A DNA stretch of 38,265 nt from NCBI GenBank assembly GCA_020445165.1, contig JAGRHE010000008.1, positions 1 through 38,265 on the forward strand, read 5' to 3'. Origin of the DNA: Gammaproteobacteria bacterium. GTDB lineage: Bacteria; Pseudomonadota; Gammaproteobacteria; Chromatiales; Sedimenticolaceae. The translations under genes were made by a program, and so were the position numbers. A model generated the notes under the pieces. It saw only the letters and a program-made list of their open reading frames with translations, ran no database searches and was not told where the DNA came from. This document shows positions 24,044 to 32,628 of the stretch, piece by piece (the stretch's first letter is position 1; each line of letters begins with the position of its first letter).

Positions 24044-25504
24044 TCATTGTCTGCCGGAAGCCGGGTCAACACCGAACTTTCGCCAGTAATCACCGAAGAT
24101 GTGATCGAGCGTGGGCTCATCCGGCGGAATCGTGCGCACGATCCGGGTCGTGTTCAGATAGTGGCGGTAGTTCATGTTGTCCGAGATGTTGTTGCCACCC
24201 CAGGTGCCACACCCCATCGACAACGAAAATGGCAGTCCGTTGTCGAAGGCCCCACCGGTTGCGAAACAATGCGCCTGGTTGACGATCACCCGACATACCG
24301 GCAATGAAAGGCCCAGTTCAAGCGCGCGCTGCTCGTCACGCGTGTGCAGGCTCACCGAGTGCCCCTTGCCGTTGATCTCAAGCACCTCGTTCGCGATGGC
24401 AGCTGCATCGGAAAAATCACGTGCGCGGAACACCGTCAACACGGGACTGAGTTTCTCGTCGTTGAACTTGCTGCCGGCATCGGGCCAGCCCTCCTCGACC
24501 AGTATCACGCTTACCGACCCGTCGCGATGATCGATGCCGGCCAGTTCGAGGATCTGGTCCGACGACTTGGCGGTGACCTTTGGGCTGAGCCTGCCGTCCG
24601 GCCACATGGCATCGCGCAACCGCTCCTTCTCTTCGGGATCGAGCAGGCGTGCACCACGCGCCTCGAGCGCGGCGATCATCGCGGAGAAAACGGCGTCGAC
24701 GACGATCATGCTGTTCTCCGACGAACAGCTGGTGGCATTGTCGAAGGTCTTCGACGCAATGATCTTCGCGGCAGCCGCTTCGATATCGGCGGTCTCGTCC
24801 ACGATGCTCGGCACGTTGCCAGCACCGACCCCGATCGCCGGCGTACCGCAGGTGAGAGCAGCGCGCACATTGTTCTGCGAACCGGTCACCACCACCAGGT
24901 CCACCTGGCGCATCAACTCGTGCGTCATCGCCTTGGTGACCGGACCCGGCAGCTTCTGTACCAGGTCCTCCGGTGCGCCGACCCGGTGCAGCGCGCCGCG
25001 CATCAATGCAACGACTTCATCGCACACCGCGTTGCCTTTCGGCGATGGTGCCAGGATGATGGCATTCCCACCCTTCAACGCGTTCAGTGTCTTGTTGTAC
25101 GGCGTGGCCACCGGGTTGGTCGACGGTACGACAGCCGCCACCACGCCCACCGGCCGGGCAATCTCTATCAATCCCTTGTCGGGAAACTCGGCAACCACAC
25201 CGACACTTCGTGCGCGCTTCAGGTCACGCAGCAATCCGAGCGTTTTTCGATGGTTCTTGGTGATCTTGTCCTCGACCCGACCCAGGCCCGTATCGGCCAC
25301 CGCCTGTTCGGAGAGACGGCGATTGGCTTCCGGTTCGAGCAGGGTCCAACCGACGGCCGTGACCACCTCGTCCACGGCCGCCTGGTCATAGCCGGCATAT
25401 ACAGCCTGCGCCGCACGGGCGCGCTCGACCAAACCGGCGACGGCTTCCGCCACCGCGCGTTGCTCATCTGCAACAGAGGCATTCGTCGCATTCATCTCGG
25501 TCAC
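24044..25504 (-). CDS. sauS: CoA-acylating aldehyde dehydrogenase, probable sulfoacetaldehyde dehydrogenase
   Basis: A 486-residue acylating aldehyde dehydrogenase related to EutE and the AdhE N-terminal domain. The cofactor-binding part has RPVGVVAAVVPSTNPVATP, the catalytic cysteine is C260 in NATSCSSENS, and the late motif GLPFSLSMGCGTWGGN is typical of this branch. SauS reduces sulfoacetyl-CoA to sulfoacetaldehyde, feeding Xsc. The gene lies between a tripartite transporter operon and sauT, which supports that role over ethanolamine or alcohol metabolism; no eut genes are near. The start may be GTG 25504 or ATG 25495; the ribosome site does not decide. A strong stem-loop separates it from tctC. 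The acylating ALDH class is firm; the substrate comes from neighbours. Confidence 0.82.
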   Translation of the reverse strand: MTEMNATNASVADEQRAVAEAVAGLVERARAAQAVYAGYDQAAVDEVVTAVGWTLLEPEANRRLSEQAVADTGLGRVEDKITKNHRKTLGLLRDLKRARSVGVVAEFPDKGLIEIARPVGVVAAVVPSTNPVATPYNKTLNALKGGNAIILAPSPKGNAVCDEVVALMRGALHRVGAPEDLVQKLPGPVTKAMTHELMRQVDLVVVTGSQNNVRAALTCGTPAIGVGAGNVPSIVDETADIEAAAAKIIASKTFDNATSCSSENSMIVVDAVFSAMIAALEARGARLLDPEEKERLRDAMWPDGRLSPKVTAKSSDQILELAGIDHRDGSVSVILVEEGWPDAGSKFNDEKLSPVLTVFRARDFSDAAAIANEVLEINGKGHSVSLHTRDEQRALELGLSLPVCRVIVNQAHCFATGGAFDNGLPFSLSMGCGTWGGNNISDNMNYRHYLNTTRIVRTIPPDEPTLDHIFGDYWRKFGVDPASGRQ

Positions 25505-25575
25505 CCACTCTCACACCGGTCGCCGTCAGATTGGAACGACCCGGATAGTTGTCCTGTCGAAAAGGGTGCGGAACC

Positions 25576-25612
25576 GGGGATGCCTGGCGCCAGATTTGCA
25601 GCAGGCATCCCC
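25576..25612 (-). other. Stem-loop between tctC and sauS
   Basis: GGGGATGCCTG and CAGGCATCCCC are perfect 11-bp complements with a 15-nt loop. The hairpin starts about 13 nt after the tctC stop on the minus strand and has no T-tract. It matches the hairpins after tauK and iseK, so it probably protects the binding-protein message or attenuates sauST. Confidence 0.7.
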
Positions 25613-25625
25613 CGTCCGCTGTCGG

Positions 25626-26630
25626 TCATTCCTGGCGCAGATCCTTGAGAAGGTCGGTCAGGTAGGCCTGACGCTCCTTCCACATCTTCTGTACCTGTGC
25701 GCGACTCATGACCCGCATCGGGGAACCGCCGTCCTTCATCTTGTCGATGACCTTCTTGTCGTTGAACATGGCGGGTACCTTGTCGGCGAGCAACTCCAGC
25801 ACAGGGGCCGGGGTGCCACCGAGCGCCATGATGCCGCGGAAGTTCACGCTGCTGTCATCCACGTCGACGCCCAATTCCTTGAAGGTCGGCACGTCCGGCA
25901 GAAACTCGTTGCGCTCGAGATCTGCAACCGCGAGGATCTTGAGACGGTCCTGGCTGCGATAAGCGTCAGACAGGTTGTTGAAACCCGCCATCGTCTGTCC
26001 GCCAATGACGAACTGCAGCGCCTTCACGCCACCGCCCGACGGCACGTACTTGGTCTGGATGCCAGCGGCCTTGTCCAATTGCAGGTTGGCAATGTGGTGA
26101 CCGACGTACAGACCCGCCCCGGAGACCGTGATCTTGTCCGGGTTCGCCTTCGCGTAGTCGATGAAGTCCTGCAGCGAGTTGAACGGGCTGTCCTTGCTGA
26201 CGATCAGCACTGCCGGGTCGGCGCCCCAGTTCGCGATCGGCTCCAGGTTGTCGATGTTGTACTTGACCTTCTTTGGAAACACGATCGACTGCGCGATGAA
26301 ATGCGGCACGTTGTAAGCCGAGAGCTCATAGCCGTCCGGCTTGGCCTGAGTCACGAACTTGTTCCAACCGACCTGGCCACCGGCGCCGGGTCGGTTGACG
26401 ATCACCATCGGTTGCCCATTCAGGTAGACACCCTTTCCGTCCTTGTCCTCCTTCGCCGCCATCATCGTCACGATACGGGCCTGGAAATCGGTGGCACCGC
26501 CGGCGCCGTACGACACGACCACGCTTATTGGCCGATCGGGATAATCGGAAGCAATCGCCGCTGTCGACAACACGACGCCGGCAAACACGGCTGAAACAGA
26601 TCTGGTCAGCTTGCGATAACCACTTTGCAT
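25626..26630 (-). CDS. tctC: TctC/Bug-family substrate-binding protein, probably for sulfoacetate
   Basis: A 334-residue periplasmic binding protein of the Bug/TctC family. A Sec signal peptide covers about residues 1-27 (VFAGVVLSTAAIAS), followed by the family hallmark YPDRPISVVVSYGAGGATDF and VNRPGAGGQVGWNKF. It captures small carboxylates for the tripartite tricarboxylate transporter. The ATG is preceded by AGGAGG. It is cotranscribed with tctA and tctB upstream and sauS and sauT downstream, making sulfoacetate the likely ligand; tripartite systems of this class have been proposed as sulfoacetate importers in other bacteria. It is somewhat divergent from typical Bug proteins near residues 50-75 (KEDKDGKGVYLNGQ). 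The ligand is not proved by sequence. Confidence 0.83.
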   Translation of the reverse strand: MQSGYRKLTRSVSAVFAGVVLSTAAIASDYPDRPISVVVSYGAGGATDFQARIVTMMAAKEDKDGKGVYLNGQPMVIVNRPGAGGQVGWNKFVTQAKPDGYELSAYNVPHFIAQSIVFPKKVKYNIDNLEPIANWGADPAVLIVSKDSPFNSLQDFIDYAKANPDKITVSGAGLYVGHHIANLQLDKAAGIQTKYVPSGGGVKALQFVIGGQTMAGFNNLSDAYRSQDRLKILAVADLERNEFLPDVPTFKELGVDVDDSSVNFRGIMALGGTPAPVLELLADKVPAMFNDKKVIDKMKDGGSPMRVMSRAQVQKMWKERQAYLTDLLKDLRQE

Positions 26631-26688
26631 AATGAATCCTCCTAGCGGGTTTTATATTTCGCCCCTCGTTCTCGGGGACACTTGTTTT

Positions 26689-26721
26689 CCGCCTGTCGGG
26701 GCCGTCGGCCTCGGCAGGCGG
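26689..26721 (-). other. Stem-loop between tctB and tctC
   Basis: CCGCCTG (26689-26695) pairs with CAGGCGG (26715-26721). An inner GGCC/GGCC pairing can extend the stem across one or two mismatches. It lies in the 99-bp gap upstream of tctC on the minus strand. A 5'-protective or processing role for the tctC message is plausible. Confidence 0.5.
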
Positions 26722-26729
26722 CGGCGCGG

Positions 26730-27176
26730 TCAGATGAGCGCCCCCCTCGGCACCTGCACCTGTAACAACACCGAAAAAAGCACGTACATCGCGAGTGTGA
26801 ATCCCGCTGCCATGGCCAGGCTTTGCATTGCCCGCTTGACGCTCTGCTCCTGCGGCGAGTACCAGTAGGTTGTCAGCAGCAGGATGAAGAACGTCGTCGT
26901 GTACATACCGATCGACTCGATCGACAACACACCCACCCCCATGATCACCAGTACCGGCCACTGGCGTTCGAAAGGGAATGGTTGGAAATCGTCGACACAC
27001 AGGTCGAAGGATTCGCGGACCAGGGAGATGACACTGAAAGCGAGCATCGCGGCAGCGACGACAGCCGGGAACAGGTAGGCCTCCGCATTGTCCTGGAAGT
27101 AACTGACCTGGAAGATCAGCCCGGCGACGAACGTCACGATACAGGCTACGAACAGGCGTCGACTGTAAACGACCAT
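26730..27176 (-). CDS. tctB: Tripartite tricarboxylate transporter small membrane subunit (TctB)
   Basis: A 148-residue membrane protein with four hydrophobic segments: LFVACIVTFVAGLIFQV, YLFPAVVAAAMLAFSVISL, VLVIMGVGVLSIESIGMYTTTFFILLL split across two helices, and LAMAAGFTLAMYVLFSVLL. The pattern PAVVAAAMLAFSVISLVRE and the length fit TctB. Its ATG overlaps the tctA stop by one base (TGATG), indicating translational coupling. It supports the large TctA permease. The sulfoacetate assignment follows from sauST downstream. The final residues (QVQVPRGALI) resemble the conserved LxVxLPxG end of TctB. Confidence 0.82.
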   Translation of the reverse strand: MVVYSRRLFVACIVTFVAGLIFQVSYFQDNAEAYLFPAVVAAAMLAFSVISLVRESFDLCVDDFQPFPFERQWPVLVIMGVGVLSIESIGMYTTTFFILLLTTYWYSPQEQSVKRAMQSLAMAAGFTLAMYVLFSVLLQVQVPRGALI

Positions 27177-28678
27177 CAGGCTGCCCCCTCACGTCTGCGA
27201 CGAATCTGTTTGCGCTCGCTGTAGATGCTGTAGGCGATCGACAGCACGCATAGCAAGATGATGATCTTGTTGATCGGGCCGGCGAAGAAATAACCCCAGG
27301 GATCGTCACCCGCGATCATGCGGCCCTGCAGGAAGTTCGTCTCCGTGAGCTGGCCGAGAATCAGGCCGAGCACCAGCGGCGCGGCACTGAACCCAATACG
27401 GGAAGCGAAGTACATCAAAACGCCGAGGACCAGCATGACGATCACGTCCGACACGCTGTTCTGCACGCTGTAGGTGCCGAAGATCGCCAATACGATCACA
27501 GCAGCTGCCATCGTGTGCTTGGGGATACGCGTCACGAACACGCTGTAACGTGCAATCCAGAGCCCGAACACCATCATCATCACCTGACCGACCAACAATG
27601 AATCGATGAAGGTCCAGGTAACCTTGCCATGCACACTGAACAGGTCGGGGCCTGGAAACAGACCATTGATCAGCAGGCCGCCAAGCAGTACAGCCGCGGT
27701 CGGGCTGCCGGGAATGCCGAGCGTAAGCAAAGGAACCAGCGACGGCCCGACCATCGCATTGTTGGCGCTCTCGGCAGCGATCACACCATCCGGTTCACCC
27801 TTGCCGAACCGGCTGGGATCACGGCTCAGCTTCTTCGTCTGGTCATAGGCAACCAGGCCGGCGATCTGGCCACCGGCGCCAGGTATCACGCCGATGATGC
27901 TGCCGACCACTGATCCGATCGTCAGTGCCTTGACGCGACTGAGGTTGTAGGCCATCGAACGCCACACGCTGTGGTTCGACCACGTGGCGTACTTCACGTC
28001 GCCACGCGACTTCTGGGCGTCGCCGACCAGGGTTAACACTTCCGGGATGGCGAACAGACCGATCAACGCGGCGATCACATGGATACCGCCGGCCAGGTGT
28101 TCTGAAAAGACGAAGCGCTCGGTCCCCAGTACCGGGTTGTAGCCGATCGTCGACAGCCAAAGTCCGGCCGCGCCGGCGATCAAGCCCTTGATCACCGAAC
28201 CGCCACCGATCGACGCGATAATCGTCACGCCGAAGATCGCGATCCAGAACAGTTCTGCCGGTCCGAAGCGCAGCGCCAGGTCCGCCAACGGCGGGGTGAA
28301 GAAGATCAGCAAGAACACGCCGATCAACCCACCGACCAGCGAGCTGATGAAGCAATAGTGCAGCGCCTCGGTCGCACGCCCCTGCTTGGCCATCGGGTGG
28401 CCATCCATGACAGTCGCGATGTTCGCCGGTGCACCCGGTATGTTGACCAGGATGCCACTGACGGCACCACCGGCAACAGTTGAGGTATACACAGCCCCGA
28501 GCAGGATCAGTGACGACGCGGGTTCCATATGGAACGTGAACGGGATCAGCAGCGCAACGGCCATGGTCGGACTCAACCCCGGCGTGGCACCGAGCAGCAG
28601 CCCACCTATCGTGCCGCAAACCAGGATCAGAAAGTTCAGCGGCGTGAAGACTTCACCGAAGTATTGGATGAACTCCAC
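27176..28678 (-). CDS. tctA: Tripartite tricarboxylate transporter large permease (TctA)
   Basis: A 500-residue permease with about 11-12 helices. TctA signatures are clear: GTIGGLLLGATPGLSPTMAVALLIPFT near the N-terminus (split here by eye into GATPGLSPTM and ALLIPFTF), GAPANIATVMDGHPMAKQG, VIPGAGGQIAGLVAYDQTKK and LTLGIPGSPTAAVLLGGL. GTG 28678 is preferred over the GTG at 28729: AGGAGAGG lies just upstream, and the protein then starts VEFIQYFGEVFTPLN as other TctA do. It is the first gene of a seven-gene run ending in a TSUP exporter. The promoter region holds an inverted repeat likely bound by the divergent GntR protein. Confidence 0.87.
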   Translation of the reverse strand: MEFIQYFGEVFTPLNFLILVCGTIGGLLLGATPGLSPTMAVALLIPFTFHMEPASSLILLGAVYTSTVAGGAVSGILVNIPGAPANIATVMDGHPMAKQGRATEALHYCFISSLVGGLIGVFLLIFFTPPLADLALRFGPAELFWIAIFGVTIIASIGGGSVIKGLIAGAAGLWLSTIGYNPVLGTERFVFSEHLAGGIHVIAALIGLFAIPEVLTLVGDAQKSRGDVKYATWSNHSVWRSMAYNLSRVKALTIGSVVGSIIGVIPGAGGQIAGLVAYDQTKKLSRDPSRFGKGEPDGVIAAESANNAMVGPSLVPLLTLGIPGSPTAAVLLGGLLINGLFPGPDLFSVHGKVTWTFIDSLLVGQVMMMVFGLWIARYSVFVTRIPKHTMAAAVIVLAIFGTYSVQNSVSDVIVMLVLGVLMYFASRIGFSAAPLVLGLILGQLTETNFLQGRMIAGDDPWGYFFAGPINKIIILLCVLSIAYSIYSERKQIRRRREGAA

Positions 28679-28735
28679 GAACCTCTCCTCTATATTCGCC
28701 AGCGGATTCGGTCCTGCATCGCTGATCACTTATAT

Positions 28736-28796
28736 AGGTCATATACATGACCTAGGTGTGGAGATTAGGTTTAGCCCCCTTGTTTCTGACTGTCAA
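28736..28796 (-). promoter_or_regulatory. tctABC promoter and GntR-type operator
   Basis: On the minus strand a perfect TTGACA (28791-28796) with a 17-nt spacer leads to a weak -10 (TAAACC, 28768-28773). Just past the predicted start lies a perfect inverted repeat, AGGTCAT and ATGACCT, with a 4-bp spacer (28736-28753). That position suits repression of tctABC-sauST in the absence of inducer. Binding by the neighbouring GntR protein is inferred. Confidence 0.65.
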
Positions 28797-28822
28797 GGCT
28801 CAATTTTCGCCTTAACATCTAC

Positions 28823-28834
28823 ATGACCTATACT
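28823..28834 (+). promoter_or_regulatory. gntR promoter -10 overlapping a second operator half-site
   Basis: ATGACCTATA (28823-28832) repeats the reverse complement of TATAGGTCAT in the tctA operator. It overlaps a good -10 (TATACT, 28829-28834) facing the regulator gene; only a poor left arm is present. This suggests weaker autorepression of the regulator. Confidence 0.5.
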
Positions 28835-28901
28835 ATTGCGATGCACAAATCTGCGTAACACCGTGATTGGAAAAGGCTTTGGGCATTCCAGGGACAGCAG
28901 C

Positions 28902-29636
28902 ATGAACTCTTCATTGAATCGCAATCGGTCGGCGAAACCGCTCTACCAGCTGGTGGAGGAACACCTTCGCGGACTCATCGATAGCGGTGTCCTGGTACCG
29001 GGCGACCTGATTCCATCGGAACCGCAACTCGCGCGGCAACTCCAGGTCAGCCAGGGAACCGTGAAAAAAGCGATCGACAATCTCGTATGGGAACGCCGCC
29101 TCTACCGCCACCAGGGCAAAGGCACCTATGTCTCCAATATCGACTTCAACAACAGCCTGTTCCGCTTCACGACCTACGGCGACGCCATGGGCAAGCCGAC
29201 ACGCATCCACAAGGAAACGACCGCTCGCCACCTGGAGCAGGCCTCGGCGACGCTACGCGCCAAACTCCAGGTGCCTGCAGAAACCGATGTGCTCTACATA
29301 GAACGCGTCGGCTACGTCGACGATGAACCGGTCATGGTCGAATACTCGCACTGGCGCGCCGACATCGTTCCCGGTCTCGACGATGCCGAGCTGCATATCC
29401 CCGACCTGCTCTATGCCTTGATCGTGGAGAAATTCCAGGTGCCGGTAGTACGCGCCGAGGAAACACTGACCGCAGGCGCTGCCGACAAACAGACGGCCCG
29501 CCATCTCGCTATCAGCCCCGGCACACCGGTATTGGTCCTCAACCGTACGACCTACACACGCGACAACCAGATCATCGAGGTGCGCACGTCAAAGGGGCGC
29601 GCCGACCGGTTCAGTTACAAGACCGAGATCCGGTGA
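28902..29636 (+). CDS. GntR-family (HutC/UTRA) regulator, probable control of the sulfoacetate genes
   Basis: A 244-residue regulator. The N-terminal GntR winged helix (about residues 12-80) shows PLYQLVEEHLRGLIDSG, IPSEPQLARQLQVSQGTVKKAI and YRHQGKGTYVS. The C-terminal UTRA effector domain has VLYIERVGYVDDEPVMVEYSHW and ends TSKGRADRFSYKTEIR. ATG 28902 is chosen because it begins just before the conserved domain; an earlier in-frame ATG at 28836 would place the start right after the -10. It is divergent from tctABC-sauST and flanked by AGGTCAT repeats, so local control is likely, with sulfoacetate or a CoA ester as possible effector. Whether it corresponds to SauR of other species cannot be told here. 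Confidence 0.83.
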   Translation: MNSSLNRNRSAKPLYQLVEEHLRGLIDSGVLVPGDLIPSEPQLARQLQVSQGTVKKAIDNLVWERRLYRHQGKGTYVSNIDFNNSLFRFTTYGDAMGKPTRIHKETTARHLEQASATLRAKLQVPAETDVLYIERVGYVDDEPVMVEYSHWRADIVPGLDDAELHIPDLLYALIVEKFQVPVVRAEETLTAGAADKQTARHLAISPGTPVLVLNRTTYTRDNQIIEVRTSKGRADRFSYKTEIR

Positions 29637-29861
29637 ACGGACCAACCCCACAAAAACGGCCAGCCGGATTGATTTCCTGACCGCACGCCTTCCGTCACGG
29701 GCACTTTCTGCCCCAGGCCTGAACCGCAGGCGGCGCTTCGCGATTCCACCGGCGTGAGCCCATGCCGCGGACACGATGATTGGGGACGAAGGCGAGCGCG
29801 ATCATTATGATGCAGTCGATGAAGACCTGGGGATCACATTCTCATACACCGGGGGTGTCGC

Positions 29862-31184
29862 GTGACCGAAACCAGCAAAGGCGCCAAAGGCGATCAGCAG
29901 CCCAGCAATGCAGACCTGTTTGCCCGGCGCGAAAAGGCTGTCGCGCGTGGCGTCGGCAACATGCACAAGCTGTTCGTCGAGCGCGCGCACAACGCGCAGG
30001 TCTGGGATGTCGAGGGCAAACGCTACATCGATTTCGCCGGCGGCATCGGCGTGCTCAACACCGGGCACTGTCATCCGAAGATCCTGGCCGCGGTCCAGGA
30101 ACAGATGAACCGTTTCACGCACACCTGTTTCCAGGTCGTGCTGTACGAGCCCTACATCGAACTGGCAGAGCGCCTCAATGCATTGGCGCCGGGCGACACG
30201 GCCAAGAAGACACTGTTTCTCACTTCGGGCGCCGAGGCGGTCGAGAACGCGATAAAGATCGCCCGTGCACATACCGGGCGGCCGGGCGTGATCGCATTCA
30301 ATGGTGGCTACCACGGTCGTACCGTGATGACGCTCGGCCTGACCGGCAAGGTGGCGCCGTACAAGATCGGCTTCGGCCCGTTCCCGGGCGAGATCTACCA
30401 TGTGCCGTTCCCGATCGAGGTACACGGGATCACGGTCGAACAGTCGCTGACGGCGCTGCGCAACCTGTTCCAGTGTGACGTGGAGCCGTCGCGGGTGGCC
30501 GCGATCATCATCGAACCGGTGCAGGGCGAAGGCGGTTTCTACGTCGCGCCGTTCGACTTCCTGCAGCAGCTGCGGGCGATCTGCGATCAACACGGCATCG
30601 TACTGATCGCCGACGAGGTCCAGGCCGGTGCCGCGCGAACGGGCAGGATGTTTGCGATCGAACACAGTGGCGTGGTGCCGGACCTGATCACGCTGGCCAA
30701 GAGCATGGCCGGCGGCTTCCCGATTTCTGCGGTGACCGGGCGTGCCGACATCATGGACAGCGTGGCACCGGGCGGACTGGGCGGCACCTATGCCGGCAGT
30801 CCGCTGGCCTGCGCCGCCGCGCTGGCCGTACTCGATGTGTTCGAGGAGGAAGGCCTGTTCGCGCGCAGCACCTATCTTGGCGAAATGATGCTCAGCCGTT
30901 TCACCGACATGGCGCAGCGTCACGCCTGCATCGGCGACGTGCGTGGCCTCGGCGCAATGGTCGCGATCGAGCTGTTCAGGCAGGTCGATGGCGAGCGCGT
31001 GCCGGATGCCGACCTGACCCGCAAAATCGTCGCCCTCGCGGCGGAGCGCGGCCTGATCCTGCTGTCGTGCGGCATGTACGGCAACACGATCCGGGTACTG
31101 GTGCCATTGACCGCATCCGACGACGAGGTGCGCGAAGGCCTGGATATCATCGACGCCTGCCTGGAGACGCTTTCGGGCAGCTGA
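29862..31184 (+). CDS. gabT: Class III aminotransferase, 4-aminobutyrate transaminase type
   Basis: A 440-residue PLP enzyme close to bacterial GabT. The substrate-side motif FAGGIGVLNTGHCHP, the GAEAVENAIKIAR helix, IIEPVQGEGGF, the IADEVQAGAARTG aspartate and the PLP lysine K280 in TLAKSMAGG are all present. It transfers the amino group of GABA, and often of 5-aminovalerate, beta-alanine or homotaurine, to 2-oxoglutarate. Taurine:2-oxoglutarate aminotransferases are related, so given the upstream island a sulfonate amine cannot be excluded. The GTG at 29862 is the start that precedes the conserved region; the ribosome site is a weak GGGGGTG. It begins a run of three genes. The 225-bp gap upstream holds a short palindrome, ATCATTATGAT (29801-29811), and no gene. 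Confidence 0.85.
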   Translation: MTETSKGAKGDQQPSNADLFARREKAVARGVGNMHKLFVERAHNAQVWDVEGKRYIDFAGGIGVLNTGHCHPKILAAVQEQMNRFTHTCFQVVLYEPYIELAERLNALAPGDTAKKTLFLTSGAEAVENAIKIARAHTGRPGVIAFNGGYHGRTVMTLGLTGKVAPYKIGFGPFPGEIYHVPFPIEVHGITVEQSLTALRNLFQCDVEPSRVAAIIIEPVQGEGGFYVAPFDFLQQLRAICDQHGIVLIADEVQAGAARTGRMFAIEHSGVVPDLITLAKSMAGGFPISAVTGRADIMDSVAPGGLGGTYAGSPLACAAALAVLDVFEEEGLFARSTYLGEMMLSRFTDMAQRHACIGDVRGLGAMVAIELFRQVDGERVPDADLTRKIVALAAERGLILLSCGMYGNTIRVLVPLTASDDEVREGLDIIDACLETLSGS

Positions 31185-31242
31185 AGTTTTCGACATCGCC
31201 GCACCCGGCGGCAGCGACACAACACGTCATAGGCAGGGACCC

Positions 31243-32628
31243 ATGCAACCCGACATCCGCACCGAAATTCCCGGCCCCCGGGCGAAGGCCGCCATGGCGC
31301 GTGGCCGCTTCGACATGCAGGCGGCTTACCGAACGGCCATCATCGACGATGTCGCCAGCAGCTCGACCTACCTGGTCGACATCGATGGCAACACTTACCT
31401 CGACCTGTTCGCCAACTTCGCGCTCGGCGCGCTCGGCTACAACCATCCAAACCTGCTCGCCGTCGTGCGCAGTGACGCCTTTGCCCACGCCAGCGCCAAC
31501 CCCACCTCGACGCCGTTCGTGACAACCCCATCGTGGCTGGACTTCATGGACACCCTCGAAGCACGCTTCGCGCCGCACGGCATGAGCAAGGTGTTCTGCG
31601 TAGATGCCGGTGGCGAAGGCGTCGAGAGCGCGCTCAAGGCGGCCTTCATCGTGCACGGCGAGGCGCGGCGCGAGGCACGCGGGTTGCCACGCGACCCGCT
31701 GGCGCTGCCGGATGAGCATCTGCAGGAGATCCTGGCCAACAACGCCGGCTCGGACGCGGTGATCGTGTCGTTCGGCGGCGGTTTCCATGGCCGCGGCCTC
31801 GGCCCGCTGTCGGCGACCCACAGCAAGGCGATCCACAAGGCCGACCTGCCGAGTTTCCACTGGCCGCACCTGCCCTTTCCGGCAAAACAGTTCCCGGAAG
31901 AACGCCACGCCGAGGACAACGCCGCCCGTGAAGAGGCGTCGCTGCAGGCCCTGGAAGGGACACTCGACCGCTATGCCGGCCGCGTCGCCGCGATCATCGT
32001 CGAGCCGCTGCAGTCCGAAGGCGGAGACCGCCAGGCCAGTGCCACGTTCTTCAAGCGCGTCCAGCAGATGGCGCAACAGGCAGGCGCTGCACTGATCTTC
32101 GACGAGGTGCAGACCGGCATGGGCAGTTCGGGCACCCTGTGGGCGCACGAGCAGTTCGAGCTGCCCTCGCCGCCCGACCTGATGACCTTCGGCAAGAAGA
32201 TGCAGCTGGGTGGATTCTTCGCGGCACAGAAATACGACATCCAGCAGTTCGGCCGCATGTTCCAGACGCGCAACGGCGACCGCGCCCGCGCCATGCTCGG
32301 TCAGACCATCCTGGAGACCATCGCGAGCGACAGCCTGCTCGATAACGTGCGCACCACCGGCGCCTATTTTCTGCAGCGCCTGCGTGAATTCGAACAGGCA
32401 CACCCGGCGCTCGTGAGCCAGGCACGCGGCTGGGGCTTCATGCTCGCCTTCGACCTGCCGACGCCCCAGCTGCGCAATGACTTCGTGACCCGCTGCCTGC
32501 ATCACGGTGTGTTCATCACCTACACCGGGACCCAGTCGGTGCGCCTGCGCCCGCACTTGATCACCTTGCCGGCACAGGTCGACCAGGCCATGGTGGTTTT
32601 CGAGCAGGTGATCCGGGAGCTGGCGTGA
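31243..32628 (+). CDS. Class III aminotransferase resembling eukaryotic GABA transaminase
   Basis: A 461-residue PLP aminotransferase whose best resemblance, from memory of the family, is to mitochondrial GABA transaminase rather than to bacterial GabT. Shared features are THSKAIHKADLPSFHWP, IIVEPLQSEGGDRQAS, FDEVQTGMGSSG and MTFGKKMQLGGFF, where K318 is the expected PLP lysine. The animal enzyme has a CxxC pair that ligates an iron-sulfur cluster near the position of VDAGGEGVESALK; those cysteines are missing here. Lysine 6-aminotransferases are also related and remain an alternative. The gene lies 58 bp after gabT, and its stop overlaps the GTG start of the amidohydrolase gene. The natural amine is unknown; GABA, lysine or an omega-amino acid are candidates. 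Confidence 0.8.
   Translation: MQPDIRTEIPGPRAKAAMARGRFDMQAAYRTAIIDDVASSSTYLVDIDGNTYLDLFANFALGALGYNHPNLLAVVRSDAFAHASANPTSTPFVTTPSWLDFMDTLEARFAPHGMSKVFCVDAGGEGVESALKAAFIVHGEARREARGLPRDPLALPDEHLQEILANNAGSDAVIVSFGGGFHGRGLGPLSATHSKAIHKADLPSFHWPHLPFPAKQFPEERHAEDNAAREEASLQALEGTLDRYAGRVAAIIVEPLQSEGGDRQASATFFKRVQQMAQQAGAALIFDEVQTGMGSSGTLWAHEQFELPSPPDLMTFGKKMQLGGFFAAQKYDIQQFGRMFQTRNGDRARAMLGQTILETIASDSLLDNVRTTGAYFLQRLREFEQAHPALVSQARGWGFMLAFDLPTPQLRNDFVTRCLHHGVFITYTGTQSVRLRPHLITLPAQVDQAMVVFEQVIRELA

Noticed and set aside
29801..29811. Palindrome ATCATTATGAT as the gabT operator
   Set aside because: It is short, a -10-like TATGAT overlaps it but no -35 lies at a proper distance, and no second copy was found.
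29805..31220. A 471-codon open frame on the - strand
   Set aside because: Antisense shadow of gabT; the product is His/Arg/Asp-rich without a fold signature.
31147..32556. A 469-codon open frame on the - strand
   Set aside because: Antisense shadow of the eukaryotic-type aminotransferase gene; no motifs.
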